From the NCBI GenBank assembly GCA_024638345.1, contig JAHEKL010000052.1, forward strand, positions 1-13,168: a stretch of DNA of 13,168 nt, read 5' to 3'. Under the pieces are notes generated by a model. That model was not told the DNA's origin, searched no databases, and saw only the letters and a program-made list of their open reading frames with translations. The position numbers and the translations under genes are program-made. Positions 1 through 7,338 of the stretch are shown piece by piece (the stretch's first letter is position 1; each line of letters starts with the position of its first letter). The stretch comes from Gammaproteobacteria bacterium. GTDB taxonomy: Bacteria; Gemmatimonadota; Gemmatimonadetes; Longimicrobiales; Gaopeijiaceae.

Positions 1-2574
1 ATCGAGGGGATGGCTGAGTACATCTCCCTCGGCCAGGAACACCCGCTGACCACGATGTGGATCCGGGATGCGCTCCTCCACGACGCCTTCCCGTCGCTCG
101 ACGCGCTTTCCAGCAACCCGCGACGGTACTTCCCTTACCGTTTCGGGCATGCGTTCTGGGCTTATGTGGCCGGCGAGTACGGCGATCCCGCCGTGACGAA
201 CATGATGCGAATAGCCGCCCGCTCGGGCTGGAGACCGGCGGTGGCCCGGGTGCTAGGTATGGATCCGGATACCCTCTCCGTGCAGTGGGGAACGGAAATG
301 TCGGCGCGGTACTCGCCCCTCATGGAGGGACGGACGCCGCCCGAGGAAGCCGGGACCCTGCTCTTGTCTCCGGCGACCGGGGCAGGACAGCAGAACCTCG
401 CGCCGTCCCTCAGCCCGGACGGCCGATACGTCGCCTATCTGTCCGAGCAGGATCTGTTCACAATCGAGCTGTATCTGGCCGATGCGCGCACGGGCGAGGT
501 GATCCGCTCCATCACCAGCTCGACGCGCGACGCTCACTTCGATGCTCTCCGATTCCTGGACTCCTCGGGAGCGTGGACGCCGGACGGGTCCTCCGTAGCG
601 GTGGTCGTGTATGCAGAGGGCCGAAATCAGATTCAGCTCTACGATGTCGAAGACGGCTCCCGAGGCCGCTCGTTCACCGTGCCCCCTTCGATCGGTGAGA
701 TTCGAAATCCGACCTTCTCTCCCGACGGGACGCAAATCGCCTTCTCCGGTCAGGCCGGTGGCCTCACGGACCTGTTTGTCATGGACGTTGACGGGGGTGA
801 GCCCATCCGGCTCACCGACGACCGATACGCCCAGCTTCAGCCCACCTTCTCACCCGACGGAACACGGATCGCGTTCGTAACCGATCAGGGATCGGGGACC
901 GACTTCGACCAGCTGGTCTATGGCAACATGGTCATCGGCATGCTCGACCTCGAGACCGGTGAAATCGAGACGATGGAGCCGGTCCGCTCCGCCGGTCACT
1001 GGAACCCGCAGTTCACGCCGGACGGAGAGGGTCTGTACTTCCTGGCGGATCGAGACGGGTTCCGCGACATCTATCGCCTGGGGCTCGAAGACGGACAGGT
1101 CTGGCAGGTGACCCAGGTCGTGACCGGCGTCAGTGGGATCACAGAGGCGACTCCTGCGCTGAGCGTAGCGCGAGAGACCGGGACGGTGGCTTTCTCGGTC
1201 TTCGACGATGCGGAGTATCATGTCTACGCCCTGACCGCCGTCGAGTCGGTGGGATCGCCCCTGGTGAGTGATGAACGGGTGGCCGAAGCGGGATCCAGGC
1301 TCGCACCGACCCCTGATGCGGGCACCAACCGTGTGGCTCCTCTTCTCGGAGACTCCGGCGTCGGGCTGGTTCCGCCCGGCACCTACTCTGCGGCGGACGC
1401 CGAGCCCTTCGACGGAGGGCTCCGACTCGTAGCCTTGGGGCAGCCCGCAGTCGGGGTGGGCGCGGACCGTTTCGGTACCTATCTGGGTGGCTCGGTCTCG
1501 GCTCTGTTCTCGGATATCCTCGGGGACAGAAACCTCTACACCATGCTCCAGGCTCAGGGTGAGCTGAAGGACATCGGCGGGCAGGTCTTCTACCAGAACA
1601 TCGGCAGCCGGTGGAATTGGGGTGGCGGGGTGTCCCACATCCCCTACCGCTACATCCTCCAGCGGTTCGTGGAGCCGCCGGTCACCAACGCCTCGTACGC
1701 AATCGAGCAGCAGGACTTCCGTATCTTCATCAGCGAAGTCCAGGGTCAGCTGTCCTATCCGTTCTCGGCCATCCGGAGGGCGGAGTTCGGCCTCGGGTAT
1801 ACGCGATACGGTTTCGATTCCGAGATCGATACGTACTCGTTCAATCAGTTCGGTGATCCCATCGCGCTCAATCGATCGTCGGGCCAGACGCAGGACGCGC
1901 TGAACCTCGCCGAGGCGAGCGTGGCATTCGTGGAGGACAACAGCTTCTCGGGCTTCACCGGTCCGATTCGGGGGTGGCGGACACGTCTCGAGGTCGCGCA
2001 GACGACCGGAAGTGCGAGCTTCACGACTCTGTTGACGGATGTGCGTCGATACTACTCACCCCTCCAGGAGCTCACTTTTGCGGTTCGAGGGCTCCACTTC
2101 GGGCGGTACGGCACCGACTCGTCCGATGAGCTCATCCTCGGAGATCTGTTCGTCGGGGATGAGTACTTGATGCGGGGCTACTCGCCGGGGTCGTTCGACA
2201 TCAACGAGTGCACCGCTACGCAGACCGGGACGTGCGGCGAATATGATCGCCTTCTCGGTCAGCGGATCGGGGTGCTGAATTTCGAGCTGAGGATTCCCGT
2301 GCTCGGAACCGAGAGGTTCGGCCTGTTGAACTTCCCCTATTTGCCGACCGATCTCGTCGGATTCTTCGACGCGGGTGTGGCATGGAACCAGGGAGAGGGA
2401 GCCTCTCTCGTCTGGGACCGTCAGACACCGGAGCGGGTGCCGGTCTTCAGCAGTGGCGTGAGCGCGAGGATGAATCTGTTCGGCGCGCTCGTTCTGGAGG
2501 TCTACTACGCGGTTCCCTTCCAGCGACCGCAAAAGGGCGCCCACTGGGGCGTCAACTTCGTCCCCGGTTGGTGA
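1..2574 (+). CDS. Envelope protein: peptidase-MA-like end, PD40 beta-propeller and Omp85-like barrel (5' partial)
   Basis: The frame is open from base 1 (Ile-Glu-Gly before the ATG at 10), so the true start lies upstream. The EGMAEY motif at the edge resembles the third zinc-ligand region of gluzincin (peptidase MA-like) proteases. The HExxH part would be outside the window, so activity cannot be judged. Counting from the Met at base 10, residues 1-105 are helical and peptidase-like. Residues about 130-410 carry at least five TolB/PD40 blades with SPDG or TPDG turns (near 135, 190, 237, 281 and 336). Residues about 470-854 look like a beta-barrel of the bacterial surface antigen (Omp85/BamA) type, with an RGYSPGSF motif in the last third and a C-terminal Trp typical of outer-membrane proteins. 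It probably sits in the outer membrane with the propeller in the periplasm. Substrate is unknown. Domain calls are confident; function is inference. Confidence 0.88.
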   Translation: MEGMAEYISLGQEHPLTTMWIRDALLHDAFPSLDALSSNPRRYFPYRFGHAFWAYVAGEYGDPAVTNMMRIAARSGWRPAVARVLGMDPDTLSVQWGTEMSARYSPLMEGRTPPEEAGTLLLSPATGAGQQNLAPSLSPDGRYVAYLSEQDLFTIELYLADARTGEVIRSITSSTRDAHFDALRFLDSSGAWTPDGSSVAVVVYAEGRNQIQLYDVEDGSRGRSFTVPPSIGEIRNPTFSPDGTQIAFSGQAGGLTDLFVMDVDGGEPIRLTDDRYAQLQPTFSPDGTRIAFVTDQGSGTDFDQLVYGNMVIGMLDLETGEIETMEPVRSAGHWNPQFTPDGEGLYFLADRDGFRDIYRLGLEDGQVWQVTQVVTGVSGITEATPALSVARETGTVAFSVFDDAEYHVYALTAVESVGSPLVSDERVAEAGSRLAPTPDAGTNRVAPLLGDSGVGLVPPGTYSAADAEPFDGGLRLVALGQPAVGVGADRFGTYLGGSVSALFSDILGDRNLYTMLQAQGELKDIGGQVFYQNIGSRWNWGGGVSHIPYRYILQRFVEPPVTNASYAIEQQDFRIFISEVQGQLSYPFSAIRRAEFGLGYTRYGFDSEIDTYSFNQFGDPIALNRSSGQTQDALNLAEASVAFVEDNSFSGFTGPIRGWRTRLEVAQTTGSASFTTLLTDVRRYYSPLQELTFAVRGLHFGRYGTDSSDELILGDLFVGDEYLMRGYSPGSFDINECTATQTGTCGEYDRLLGQRIGVLNFELRIPVLGTERFGLLNFPYLPTDLVGFFDAGVAWNQGEGASLVWDRQTPERVPVFSSGVSARMNLFGALVLEVYYAVPFQRPQKGAHWGVNFVPGW

Positions 2575-2607
2575 TCCGGGACGAAACCGGCTGGTGATCC
2601 GGGACGA
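2564..2607. repeat. Short tandem duplication spanning the stop codon
   Basis: A 21-bp unit, beginning CCGG(T/C)TGGTGATCC, occurs at 2564-2584 and again at 2587-2607. The copies have a 23-bp period and one mismatch. The first copy holds the last codons and TGA stop of the upstream barrel gene; the second lies in the intergenic region. The period is not a multiple of three, so it does not extend the protein. It looks like a recent local duplication. Confidence 0.8.
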
Positions 2608-2662
2608 GGGGTGAGGTAGGACCCCAGGAACCGTGCCCGGATGTTCCAGCGCTGGCGCCTCC

Positions 2663-2700
2663 GGGGTGGCGTGACTATCGTGGCGACCCGATGTCACCCC
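2663..2700 (+). other. Possible stem-loop in the mscL leader
   Basis: GGGGTG at 2663-2668 pairs with CACCCC at 2695-2700, and inside it ATCG (2677-2680) can pair with CGAT (2689-2692). The structure ends six bases before the mscL ribosome binding site (GGAGG, 2706-2710). There is no T-run, so it is not a standard intrinsic terminator. It could be a chance fold in GC-rich DNA. A separate 10-bp palindrome, CCAGCGCTGG, lies at 2646-2655. Confidence 0.25.
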
Positions 2701-2716
2701 TCCCTGGAGGTCGCTC

Positions 2717-3151
2717 ATGCTCAAGGAGTTCCAGCAGTTCGCCCTCCGGGGCAACGTCCTGGACATGGCCGTGGGAATCATCATCGGTGCGGCCTTCGGG
2801 ACCATCGTGCAGTCCCTCGTCAACGACGTCTTGATGCCGCCCGTCGGGCTCCTGCTCGGTGGTGTCGATTTCTCGCAACTCTTCCTGGTTCTGGAGGACG
2901 GTGCGACGGGGGGTCCCTACGCGACGGTGGCGGCAGCGGCCGAAGCCGGGGCGGTGACGGTCAACTACGGACAGTTCATCAACGCGATCATCTCTTTCCT
3001 GATCGTGGCGTTCGCCCTCTTCATGGTCGTCCGGAGCTTCAATCGACTGAAGAAAGAAGAGGAGCCCGAGGTCGAGGCACCCGAGGAGCCGGAGCCGACG
3101 AAAGAGGAGCTGCTCCTGACCGAGATTCGCGACCTGCTCCGGTCACGATGA
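2717..3151 (+). CDS. mscL: Large-conductance mechanosensitive channel MscL
   Basis: This 144-residue protein is an inner-membrane pore that opens under membrane tension and releases solutes during hypo-osmotic shock. The N-terminal amphipathic helix and first membrane helix carry the family signature (KEFQQFALRGNVLDMAVG, residues 3-20, then IIIGAAFG). The pore-lining helix is followed by the MPPVGLLLGG loop at 40-49. A periplasmic loop of about 30 residues leads to the second membrane helix (about 88-106). The C-terminal acidic linker and helix TKEELLLTEIRDLL match E. coli MscL closely. Length is normal (E. coli 136). GGAGG at 2706-2710, six bases before ATG, supports the start. The next gene begins 45 bp downstream, so co-transcription with it is possible, but no functional link is evident. 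Confidence 0.97.
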   Translation: MLKEFQQFALRGNVLDMAVGIIIGAAFGTIVQSLVNDVLMPPVGLLLGGVDFSQLFLVLEDGATGGPYATVAAAAEAGAVTVNYGQFINAIISFLIVAFALFMVVRSFNRLKKEEEPEVEAPEEPEPTKEELLLTEIRDLLRSR

Positions 3152-3196
3152 ATCGTTTCGTTCGTCCCTAGTGAAGGACCGAGCCCGGAGACTCTC

Positions 3197-3859
3197 ATGA
3201 TTCGACACGTCACCACCTACCGAGCCCTGATGAGCGGGTTTCTCGTGCTGGGCACTCTCTCCTGTGAAGCCGCCCCGGAGTCCGGTGCGGCCACGACCAT
3301 GCAGGCTCCTTCTGTATCGTCCGCTCCATTCTCTCTCACTTCGGATGCGTTCGTCGAGAATGGCGTGATTCCCGTGCGGTACTCGGGTGACGGCGCGAAC
3401 GTCTCGCCACCCCTGGCCTGGAGCGGCGCACCAGCGAGCACCCAGAGCTTCGTACTGACGCTCGTGGATCCGGACGTCCCCTTCGGGGAGGAGGTGCCCG
3501 TCTACGGCCAGATGCCGCCCCCCGGGACGGTCCCCGGTGACCTCTTCATCCACTGGTTGGTCGCGGACATCCCTGCCGACACCGAGTCGTTGGCGGACGG
3601 GGCGAGCCCCGGAAGCATGCCTGCAGGTGTGCGGGAGCTACGGACGAGCTTCGCGCTCTTCGGCGGGCCCGCGAACCAGTATGGCGGCCCCGCGCCCCCG
3701 CCACAGCTTCGAGCGCACGCCTACGAGTTCACGCTCTACGCGCTCGATGTCCCAGCTTTAGCCGAGTTGACCGCCGAGAGCGATCATGCGGCGCTCACTG
3801 AAGCGATGGCGGGGCACGTGTTGGCGACCACGAGCCTCACCGGGTACTTCGGACACTGA
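3197..3859 (+). CDS. YbhB/YbcL-type PEBP family protein, probably a lipoprotein
   Basis: This 220-residue protein belongs to the phosphatidylethanolamine-binding / Raf-kinase-inhibitor-like family, whose bacterial members have no settled function. Family motifs are clear: SPPLAWSGAP (70-79), a DPDVP ligand-site motif (91-95), FIHWLVADIP (117-126) and YGGPAPPP followed by HAYEFTLYALD (162-184). Bacterial relatives usually have GPCPPP; here the Cys is Ala. A segment between DPDVP and FIHW (about 96-116) is somewhat Pro-rich. The N-terminus is a signal peptide ending TLSC (Cys 23), an atypical lipobox with Thr at -3, so lipidation is likely but not certain. GGAG at 3187-3190, six bases before ATG, sets the start. 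It ends three bases before the next gene and in the same frame. Confidence 0.9.
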   Translation: MIRHVTTYRALMSGFLVLGTLSCEAAPESGAATTMQAPSVSSAPFSLTSDAFVENGVIPVRYSGDGANVSPPLAWSGAPASTQSFVLTLVDPDVPFGEEVPVYGQMPPPGTVPGDLFIHWLVADIPADTESLADGASPGSMPAGVRELRTSFALFGGPANQYGGPAPPPQLRAHAYEFTLYALDVPALAELTAESDHAALTEAMAGHVLATTSLTGYFGH

Positions 3860-3862
3860 TTC

Positions 3863-4672
3863 TTGGCTGACACGGTCCCCGAGGCCGAGGAAGCTTCGGC
3901 CGGTTCGGTCCCTGCCGAACACTCGGCTCCCGTCGCCATCGTCACGGGTGCGTCCAGTGGCATCGGATGGGCTACCTCGCTCGCGCTCGCCGAGGCAGGC
4001 TATCGACTGGGGCTGACCGCGCGACGCTCCGATCGCCTGGACCGGCTGGCTTTGGAGATCTCTGGCGGGCGAGACGAAGCGATCGATGGCGCCTTGGTGC
4101 TTCCGGCGGACATCACCGACCGTTCCGCGCTTCGCGACGTCGCCGACGCCTGTCTCCACCGGTGGAGCCGAATCGACCTTCTGGTCAATAACGCCGGGGT
4201 GATGCCACTCTCCGCGCTGGCGAAGATCAGGGTCGACGATTGGGAGCGGACGATCGACGTCAACATCAAGGGCGTCCTGTACGCGATCGCGGCGGTGCTC
4301 CCGACGCTGCTTGCTCAGCGTCGGGGGCACATCGTCAACATTTCGTCTCTCGCGGGTCGACGACCGTTTCCCAACGGCGCGGTCTACAGCGCCACCAAAT
4401 TCGCGGTGCGCGCGATTTCCGAGGGACTGCGGGCCGAGCTGTCTTCCGCTTCCGGAATCCGGGTCACGGACATCGAGCCCGGTGTCGTGGACACGGAGCT
4501 GATCGACAGTGTCGAGGACGATGAAGCCCGCGAGCGCTTCTACGCATTCTGGAGAGACCACAAGCCCCTGGATCCCGCCGACGTCGCGGATGCGGTCCTG
4601 TACGCGGTGCGTACGCCTTCCCACGTGAACGTGAACGAGATCCTCATTCGCCCCACCGACCAGAAGACCTAG
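3863..4672 (+). CDS. SDR family NADP-dependent oxidoreductase
   Basis: This 269-residue classical short-chain dehydrogenase has all core motifs. The Rossmann loop TGASSGIG is at 28-35, and TARRSDRL at 52-59 has a basic residue after beta-2, favouring NADP(H). NNAG is at 109-112 and the catalytic Asn is at about 134. The catalytic Ser is 162, with Tyr 175 and Lys 179 in YSATK, and PGVVDT is at 206-211. The C-terminal NVNEILIRPTDQ is typical of the YdfG/serine-dehydrogenase-like SDR subgroup, but the substrate cannot be assigned. The start is inferred as TTG at 3863: it is the second codon after the in-frame TGA of the PEBP gene, and no ATG precedes the nucleotide-binding motif. No good Shine-Dalgarno is seen, so translation probably depends on coupling to the upstream gene. 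The first 24 residues are a low-complexity tail before the domain. Confidence 0.9.
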   Translation: MADTVPEAEEASAGSVPAEHSAPVAIVTGASSGIGWATSLALAEAGYRLGLTARRSDRLDRLALEISGGRDEAIDGALVLPADITDRSALRDVADACLHRWSRIDLLVNNAGVMPLSALAKIRVDDWERTIDVNIKGVLYAIAAVLPTLLAQRRGHIVNISSLAGRRPFPNGAVYSATKFAVRAISEGLRAELSSASGIRVTDIEPGVVDTELIDSVEDDEARERFYAFWRDHKPLDPADVADAVLYAVRTPSHVNVNEILIRPTDQKT

Positions 4673-4692
4673 CGGATCGCCCCTCATTACTA

Positions 4693-4726
4693 TATATATC
4701 TAAACATCCGGATTCATAGATATATA
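4693..4726. promoter_or_regulatory. Nested palindromic operator upstream of the sahR-like/ahcY pair
   Basis: Arms TATATATCTA (4693-4702) and TAGATATATA (4717-4726) form a perfect 10-bp inverted repeat. Between them lies ATCCGGAT (4706-4713), a perfect palindrome on the same axis (4709/4710). In total 28 of 34 positions are symmetric, in an abruptly AT-rich patch within GC-rich DNA. It lies 17 bp before the start codon of the ArsR-type regulator, so it probably overlaps that promoter: TATATA or TATAAA at 4721-4728 could serve as the -10 element. The likely role is autoregulatory binding by the downstream protein. No clear -35 hexamer is visible. Confidence 0.75.
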
Positions 4727-4743
4727 AAGCTGCGCATATAGGA

Positions 4744-5775
4744 ATGGCACTTCCAGCCTCTGCTCCAGACAGCCCGACACACTCCACGGTCGCGCCGGTG
4801 CTCGATCGCCTCCATTCCCTCGCGGATGAGACGCGGACCCGTGTCCTCCTCCTCCTGGAGGCGAATGAGCTTACGGTCGGGGAGATTTGCCAGGTCGTAC
4901 AGATGCCGCAATCGACGGTGAGTCGGCACCTCGGTATCCTGGCCCAGGAGAGCTGGCTCGTAGTCCGCTCCGAGGGGACCAGCCGGCACTACCGTTTGTC
5001 CCCGCGGCTCGACCCGCGGGCGCGACGGCTCTGGCAGGCCGTGAGAGACGAGCTCGCCGAGGCGACGATCGCCGGCGAAGACCGGCTGCGTGCGAGAAGC
5101 GTGCTGGAGGCTCGGGCCGAACGCTCGCGAGCGTTCTTCTCGACCGAGGCGGGTCGCTGGGATCAGCTACGACAGAACCTCTTCGGCGATCAGGCCGATC
5201 TGAAGCTGCTGCCGGGTCTCCTGCACGGAACGGAGGTGATCGGTGACCTGGGCTGCGGGACGGGGCATCTCACGCGTTTGTTGGCGCCCTTCGCCCGTCG
5301 AGTGACCGCCATCGACCGCTCGCCGGCCATGCTGGAGATCGCCCGAAAGCGGCTGAGCGACTGTGACAACGTGGATGTGCGCGAGGCCGATTTGGGCTCA
5401 TTGCCCATCGAGACCGGACGACTCGATCTGGCCATCGTCTCGCTGGTGCTCCATTACGTGGTGGATCTGGACCGAACGCTGAGCGAAGTCCACCGTGTTC
5501 TTCGGCCAGGCGGTCGAATCCTGATTCTGGACATGCAGGAGCACGATCGAGCGGGCTTCCGTGAGGAGATGGGGCACGTCTGGCTCGGATTCGAGCCCGA
5601 CGAGCTCAAAGCTCTCCTGGAAGAGATCGGATTCGCGGCGGTCGCCGTAGCCCCGATCCCACCGGATCCCGGCGCGAACGGTCCACGGCTGTTCGTTCTT
5701 CGTGGCCTCCGGAGTGAGAAGCGAAGACGCACCCAGAAGCACGCGCGCGAGGGCATGAGGCTGCGCGAGCTCTGA
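4744..5775 (+). CDS. ArsR-family regulator fused to SAM-methyltransferase-like domain (SahR-like)
   Basis: The 343-residue protein has an N-terminal ArsR winged helix (about 15-88), with LADETRTRVLLLL, QSTVSRHLGIL as recognition helix and a GTSRHYRL wing. The usual metal-binding ELCVC motif is replaced by ELTVGEIC, arguing against metal sensing. A linker (about 90-155) leads to a class I methyltransferase fold: motif I GDLGCGTGH (167-175), acidic Asp 191 after beta-2, VLRPGGRILILDM (252-264). This architecture matches SahR, described in Proteobacteria as an SAH-responsive repressor of methyl-cycle genes. ahcY follows 66 bp downstream and a palindrome precedes it, both supporting that role. 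Whether it retains methyltransferase activity is unknown. The start is ATG 4744. AGGA directly abuts it, too close for normal Shine-Dalgarno use, so the message may be leaderless. GTG 4798 is a weaker alternative. Confidence 0.88.
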   Translation: MALPASAPDSPTHSTVAPVLDRLHSLADETRTRVLLLLEANELTVGEICQVVQMPQSTVSRHLGILAQESWLVVRSEGTSRHYRLSPRLDPRARRLWQAVRDELAEATIAGEDRLRARSVLEARAERSRAFFSTEAGRWDQLRQNLFGDQADLKLLPGLLHGTEVIGDLGCGTGHLTRLLAPFARRVTAIDRSPAMLEIARKRLSDCDNVDVREADLGSLPIETGRLDLAIVSLVLHYVVDLDRTLSEVHRVLRPGGRILILDMQEHDRAGFREEMGHVWLGFEPDELKALLEEIGFAAVAVAPIPPDPGANGPRLFVLRGLRSEKRRRTQKHAREGMRLREL

Positions 5776-5803
5776 GTCGATGAGAGCCGAATCGCGCAGC
5801 CAC

Positions 5804-5839
5804 CGAGGATTCACACGATCCACGACCCACGAGGATTCA
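5804..5839 (+). repeat. 10-bp direct repeat in the ahcY leader, containing its ribosome binding site
   Basis: CGAGGATTCA occurs at 5804-5813 and 5830-5839, 26 bp apart. The second copy supplies GAGGA (5831-5835), the Shine-Dalgarno six bases before the ahcY ATG. The first copy is an identical but unused ribosome-binding-like site. Two copies could be a local duplication or a site for a regulator. No riboswitch-like fold is seen in this 66-bp gap. Confidence 0.55.
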
Positions 5840-5841
5840 AG

Positions 5842-7329
5842 ATGCTGACCGCAACCGAAAAGAATCGCCCGCTGGTCGCCGACACCGGTGCCGAGGGCCT
5901 GGAGTTCAAAGTCAAAGATCTGAGCCTGTCGAAGCTGGGGCGTGAAGAGATCCGACTGGCCGAGCACGAGATGCCGGGTCTGATGGCGTTGAGGGAGGAG
6001 TACGCGTCGACCCGTCCTCTGGAAGGGGCACGAATCACCGGCTCCCTGCACATGACCGTGCAGACGGCGGTCTTGATCGAGACGCTCGTACATCTCGGGG
6101 CCCGCGTGCGATGGGCGTCGTGTAACATCTTCTCCACCCAGGATCATGCCGCCGCCGCCGTGGCCGTCGGACCGAACGGCACCCCCGACCATCCATCCGG
6201 CGTGCCCGTCTTTGCATGGAAGGGCGAAACACTCGAGGAATACTGGTGGTGCACGGATCAGGCGCTGGCCTGGCCCGACGGCGTAGGCCCGAACCTACTC
6301 CTGGATGACGGTGGTGATGCGACCCTCCTCGTCCATCGCGGCGCCGAGTTCGAGAGCGCGGGGAAGATTCCGGACTTCGATCCCGAGACGGAGCCGGAGG
6401 AGTGGGGCGTGATCCTGGACCTGCTCCGTCGGATCCAGGTGGCCGATCGGACCCGGTGGACCCGTGCCGCGAAGGAGATCCGAGGCGTATCGGAGGAGAC
6501 TACGACCGGTGTCCACCGGCTCTACGAGATGATGAACGCCGGCACACTCCTGTTCCCGGCGATCAACGTCAACGACTCCGTGACCAAGTCCAAGTTCGAC
6601 AACCTCTACGGATGCCGGCATTCCCTCACGGACGGCATCCTGCGGGCCACCGACGTGATGCTCGCCGCGAAACTCTGCGTCGTGTGCGGATACGGAGACG
6701 TGGGCAAGGGATGCGCCCAGGCGCTGCGGGGTCAGGGGGCGCGGGTGGTCGTCACCGAGATCGATCCGATCTGCGCTCTTCAGGCCTCGATGGAGGGGTA
6801 TCAGGTAGTGCGCTTGGAGGATGTTCTGGAGGAGGCGGACGTGTTCGTGACGGCGACCGGGAACCGAGATGTGATCACGGTCGATCACATGGCGCGGATG
6901 AAGGACAAAGCCATCGTCGGTAACATCGGTCATTTCGACAACGAGATCGACATGGCCGGCCTGAAACGCAAGGGGATCGAGCGAAACACCATCAAGCCTC
7001 AGCTGGACGAGTTCATCTTCCCGGACGGGCACAGCGTCCTGATCCTCGCCGAGGGGCGCCTCTTGAATCTGGGGTGTGCCACGGGTCACCCCAGCTTCGT
7101 GATGTCCGCCTCTTTCACGAACCAAGTGATGGCGCAGATCGAGCTACACAGGAACGCCGACGACTACGAGCTGGGGGTGTACACGCTTCCCAAGCACCTG
7201 GACGAGAAGGTGGCACGACTTCATCTCGACAAGCTCGGAGTGAGGCTCACCGAGCTGACCGAGCGACAGGCCCAGTACATCGGCGTGCCCGCCGAGGGGC
7301 CATTCAAGCCCGAGCACTATCGGTACTGA
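5842..7329 (+). CDS. ahcY: Adenosylhomocysteinase (S-adenosylhomocysteine hydrolase)
   Basis: This cytosolic NAD-dependent enzyme reversibly splits S-adenosylhomocysteine into adenosine and homocysteine, relieving product inhibition of methyltransferases and feeding methionine recycling. The 495-residue length matches the long bacterial form, with an insert relative to the ~432-residue animal enzyme at about 150-195. Visible landmarks are GSLHMTVQTAVLIETL (67-82), CNIFSTQDHAAAA (94-106), the catalytic block NVNDSVTKSKFDNLYG (242-257; Lys 249, Asp 253 and Asn 254 equal human Lys 186, Asp 190 and Asn 191), the NAD-binding GYGDVGKG (283-290), GNIGHFDNEID (360-370), GHPSFVMSASFTNQ (415-428) and the C-terminal KPEHYRY that contributes Lys/Tyr to the neighbouring subunit's cofactor site. 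GAGGA six bases upstream fixes the ATG. It follows the SahR-like regulator and probably shares its transcript. Its stop is 9 bp from the stop of the convergent gene. Confidence 0.98.
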   Translation: MLTATEKNRPLVADTGAEGLEFKVKDLSLSKLGREEIRLAEHEMPGLMALREEYASTRPLEGARITGSLHMTVQTAVLIETLVHLGARVRWASCNIFSTQDHAAAAVAVGPNGTPDHPSGVPVFAWKGETLEEYWWCTDQALAWPDGVGPNLLLDDGGDATLLVHRGAEFESAGKIPDFDPETEPEEWGVILDLLRRIQVADRTRWTRAAKEIRGVSEETTTGVHRLYEMMNAGTLLFPAINVNDSVTKSKFDNLYGCRHSLTDGILRATDVMLAAKLCVVCGYGDVGKGCAQALRGQGARVVVTEIDPICALQASMEGYQVVRLEDVLEEADVFVTATGNRDVITVDHMARMKDKAIVGNIGHFDNEIDMAGLKRKGIERNTIKPQLDEFIFPDGHSVLILAEGRLLNLGCATGHPSFVMSASFTNQVMAQIELHRNADDYELGVYTLPKHLDEKVARLHLDKLGVRLTELTERQAQYIGVPAEGPFKPEHYRY

Positions 7330-7338
7330 GATCGAGGC

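Noticed and set aside
850..1638. Reverse-strand open frame (262 codons) opposite the propeller/barrel gene
   Set aside because: Shadow frame with no recognisable motif; the forward strand has clear PD40 blades.
2608..2625. GGGGT-loop-ACCCC hairpin as terminator of the barrel gene
   Set aside because: The stem is only 5 bp and no T-run follows.
3758..4687. Long reverse-strand open frame (309 codons) opposite the SDR
   Set aside because: It is antisense to a gene with all SDR motifs and its translation is Arg/Asp/Val-rich without recognisable domains, as expected in GC-rich DNA.
5776..5841. SAH riboswitch before ahcY
   Set aside because: The gap is only 66 bp and shows no fitting pseudoknot-like GC-rich fold; control is better explained by the protein regulator.
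6295..7125. Long reverse-strand open frame (276 codons) opposite ahcY
   Set aside because: It lies entirely against ahcY, one of the best-conserved genes here, and shows no domain or ribosome binding site.
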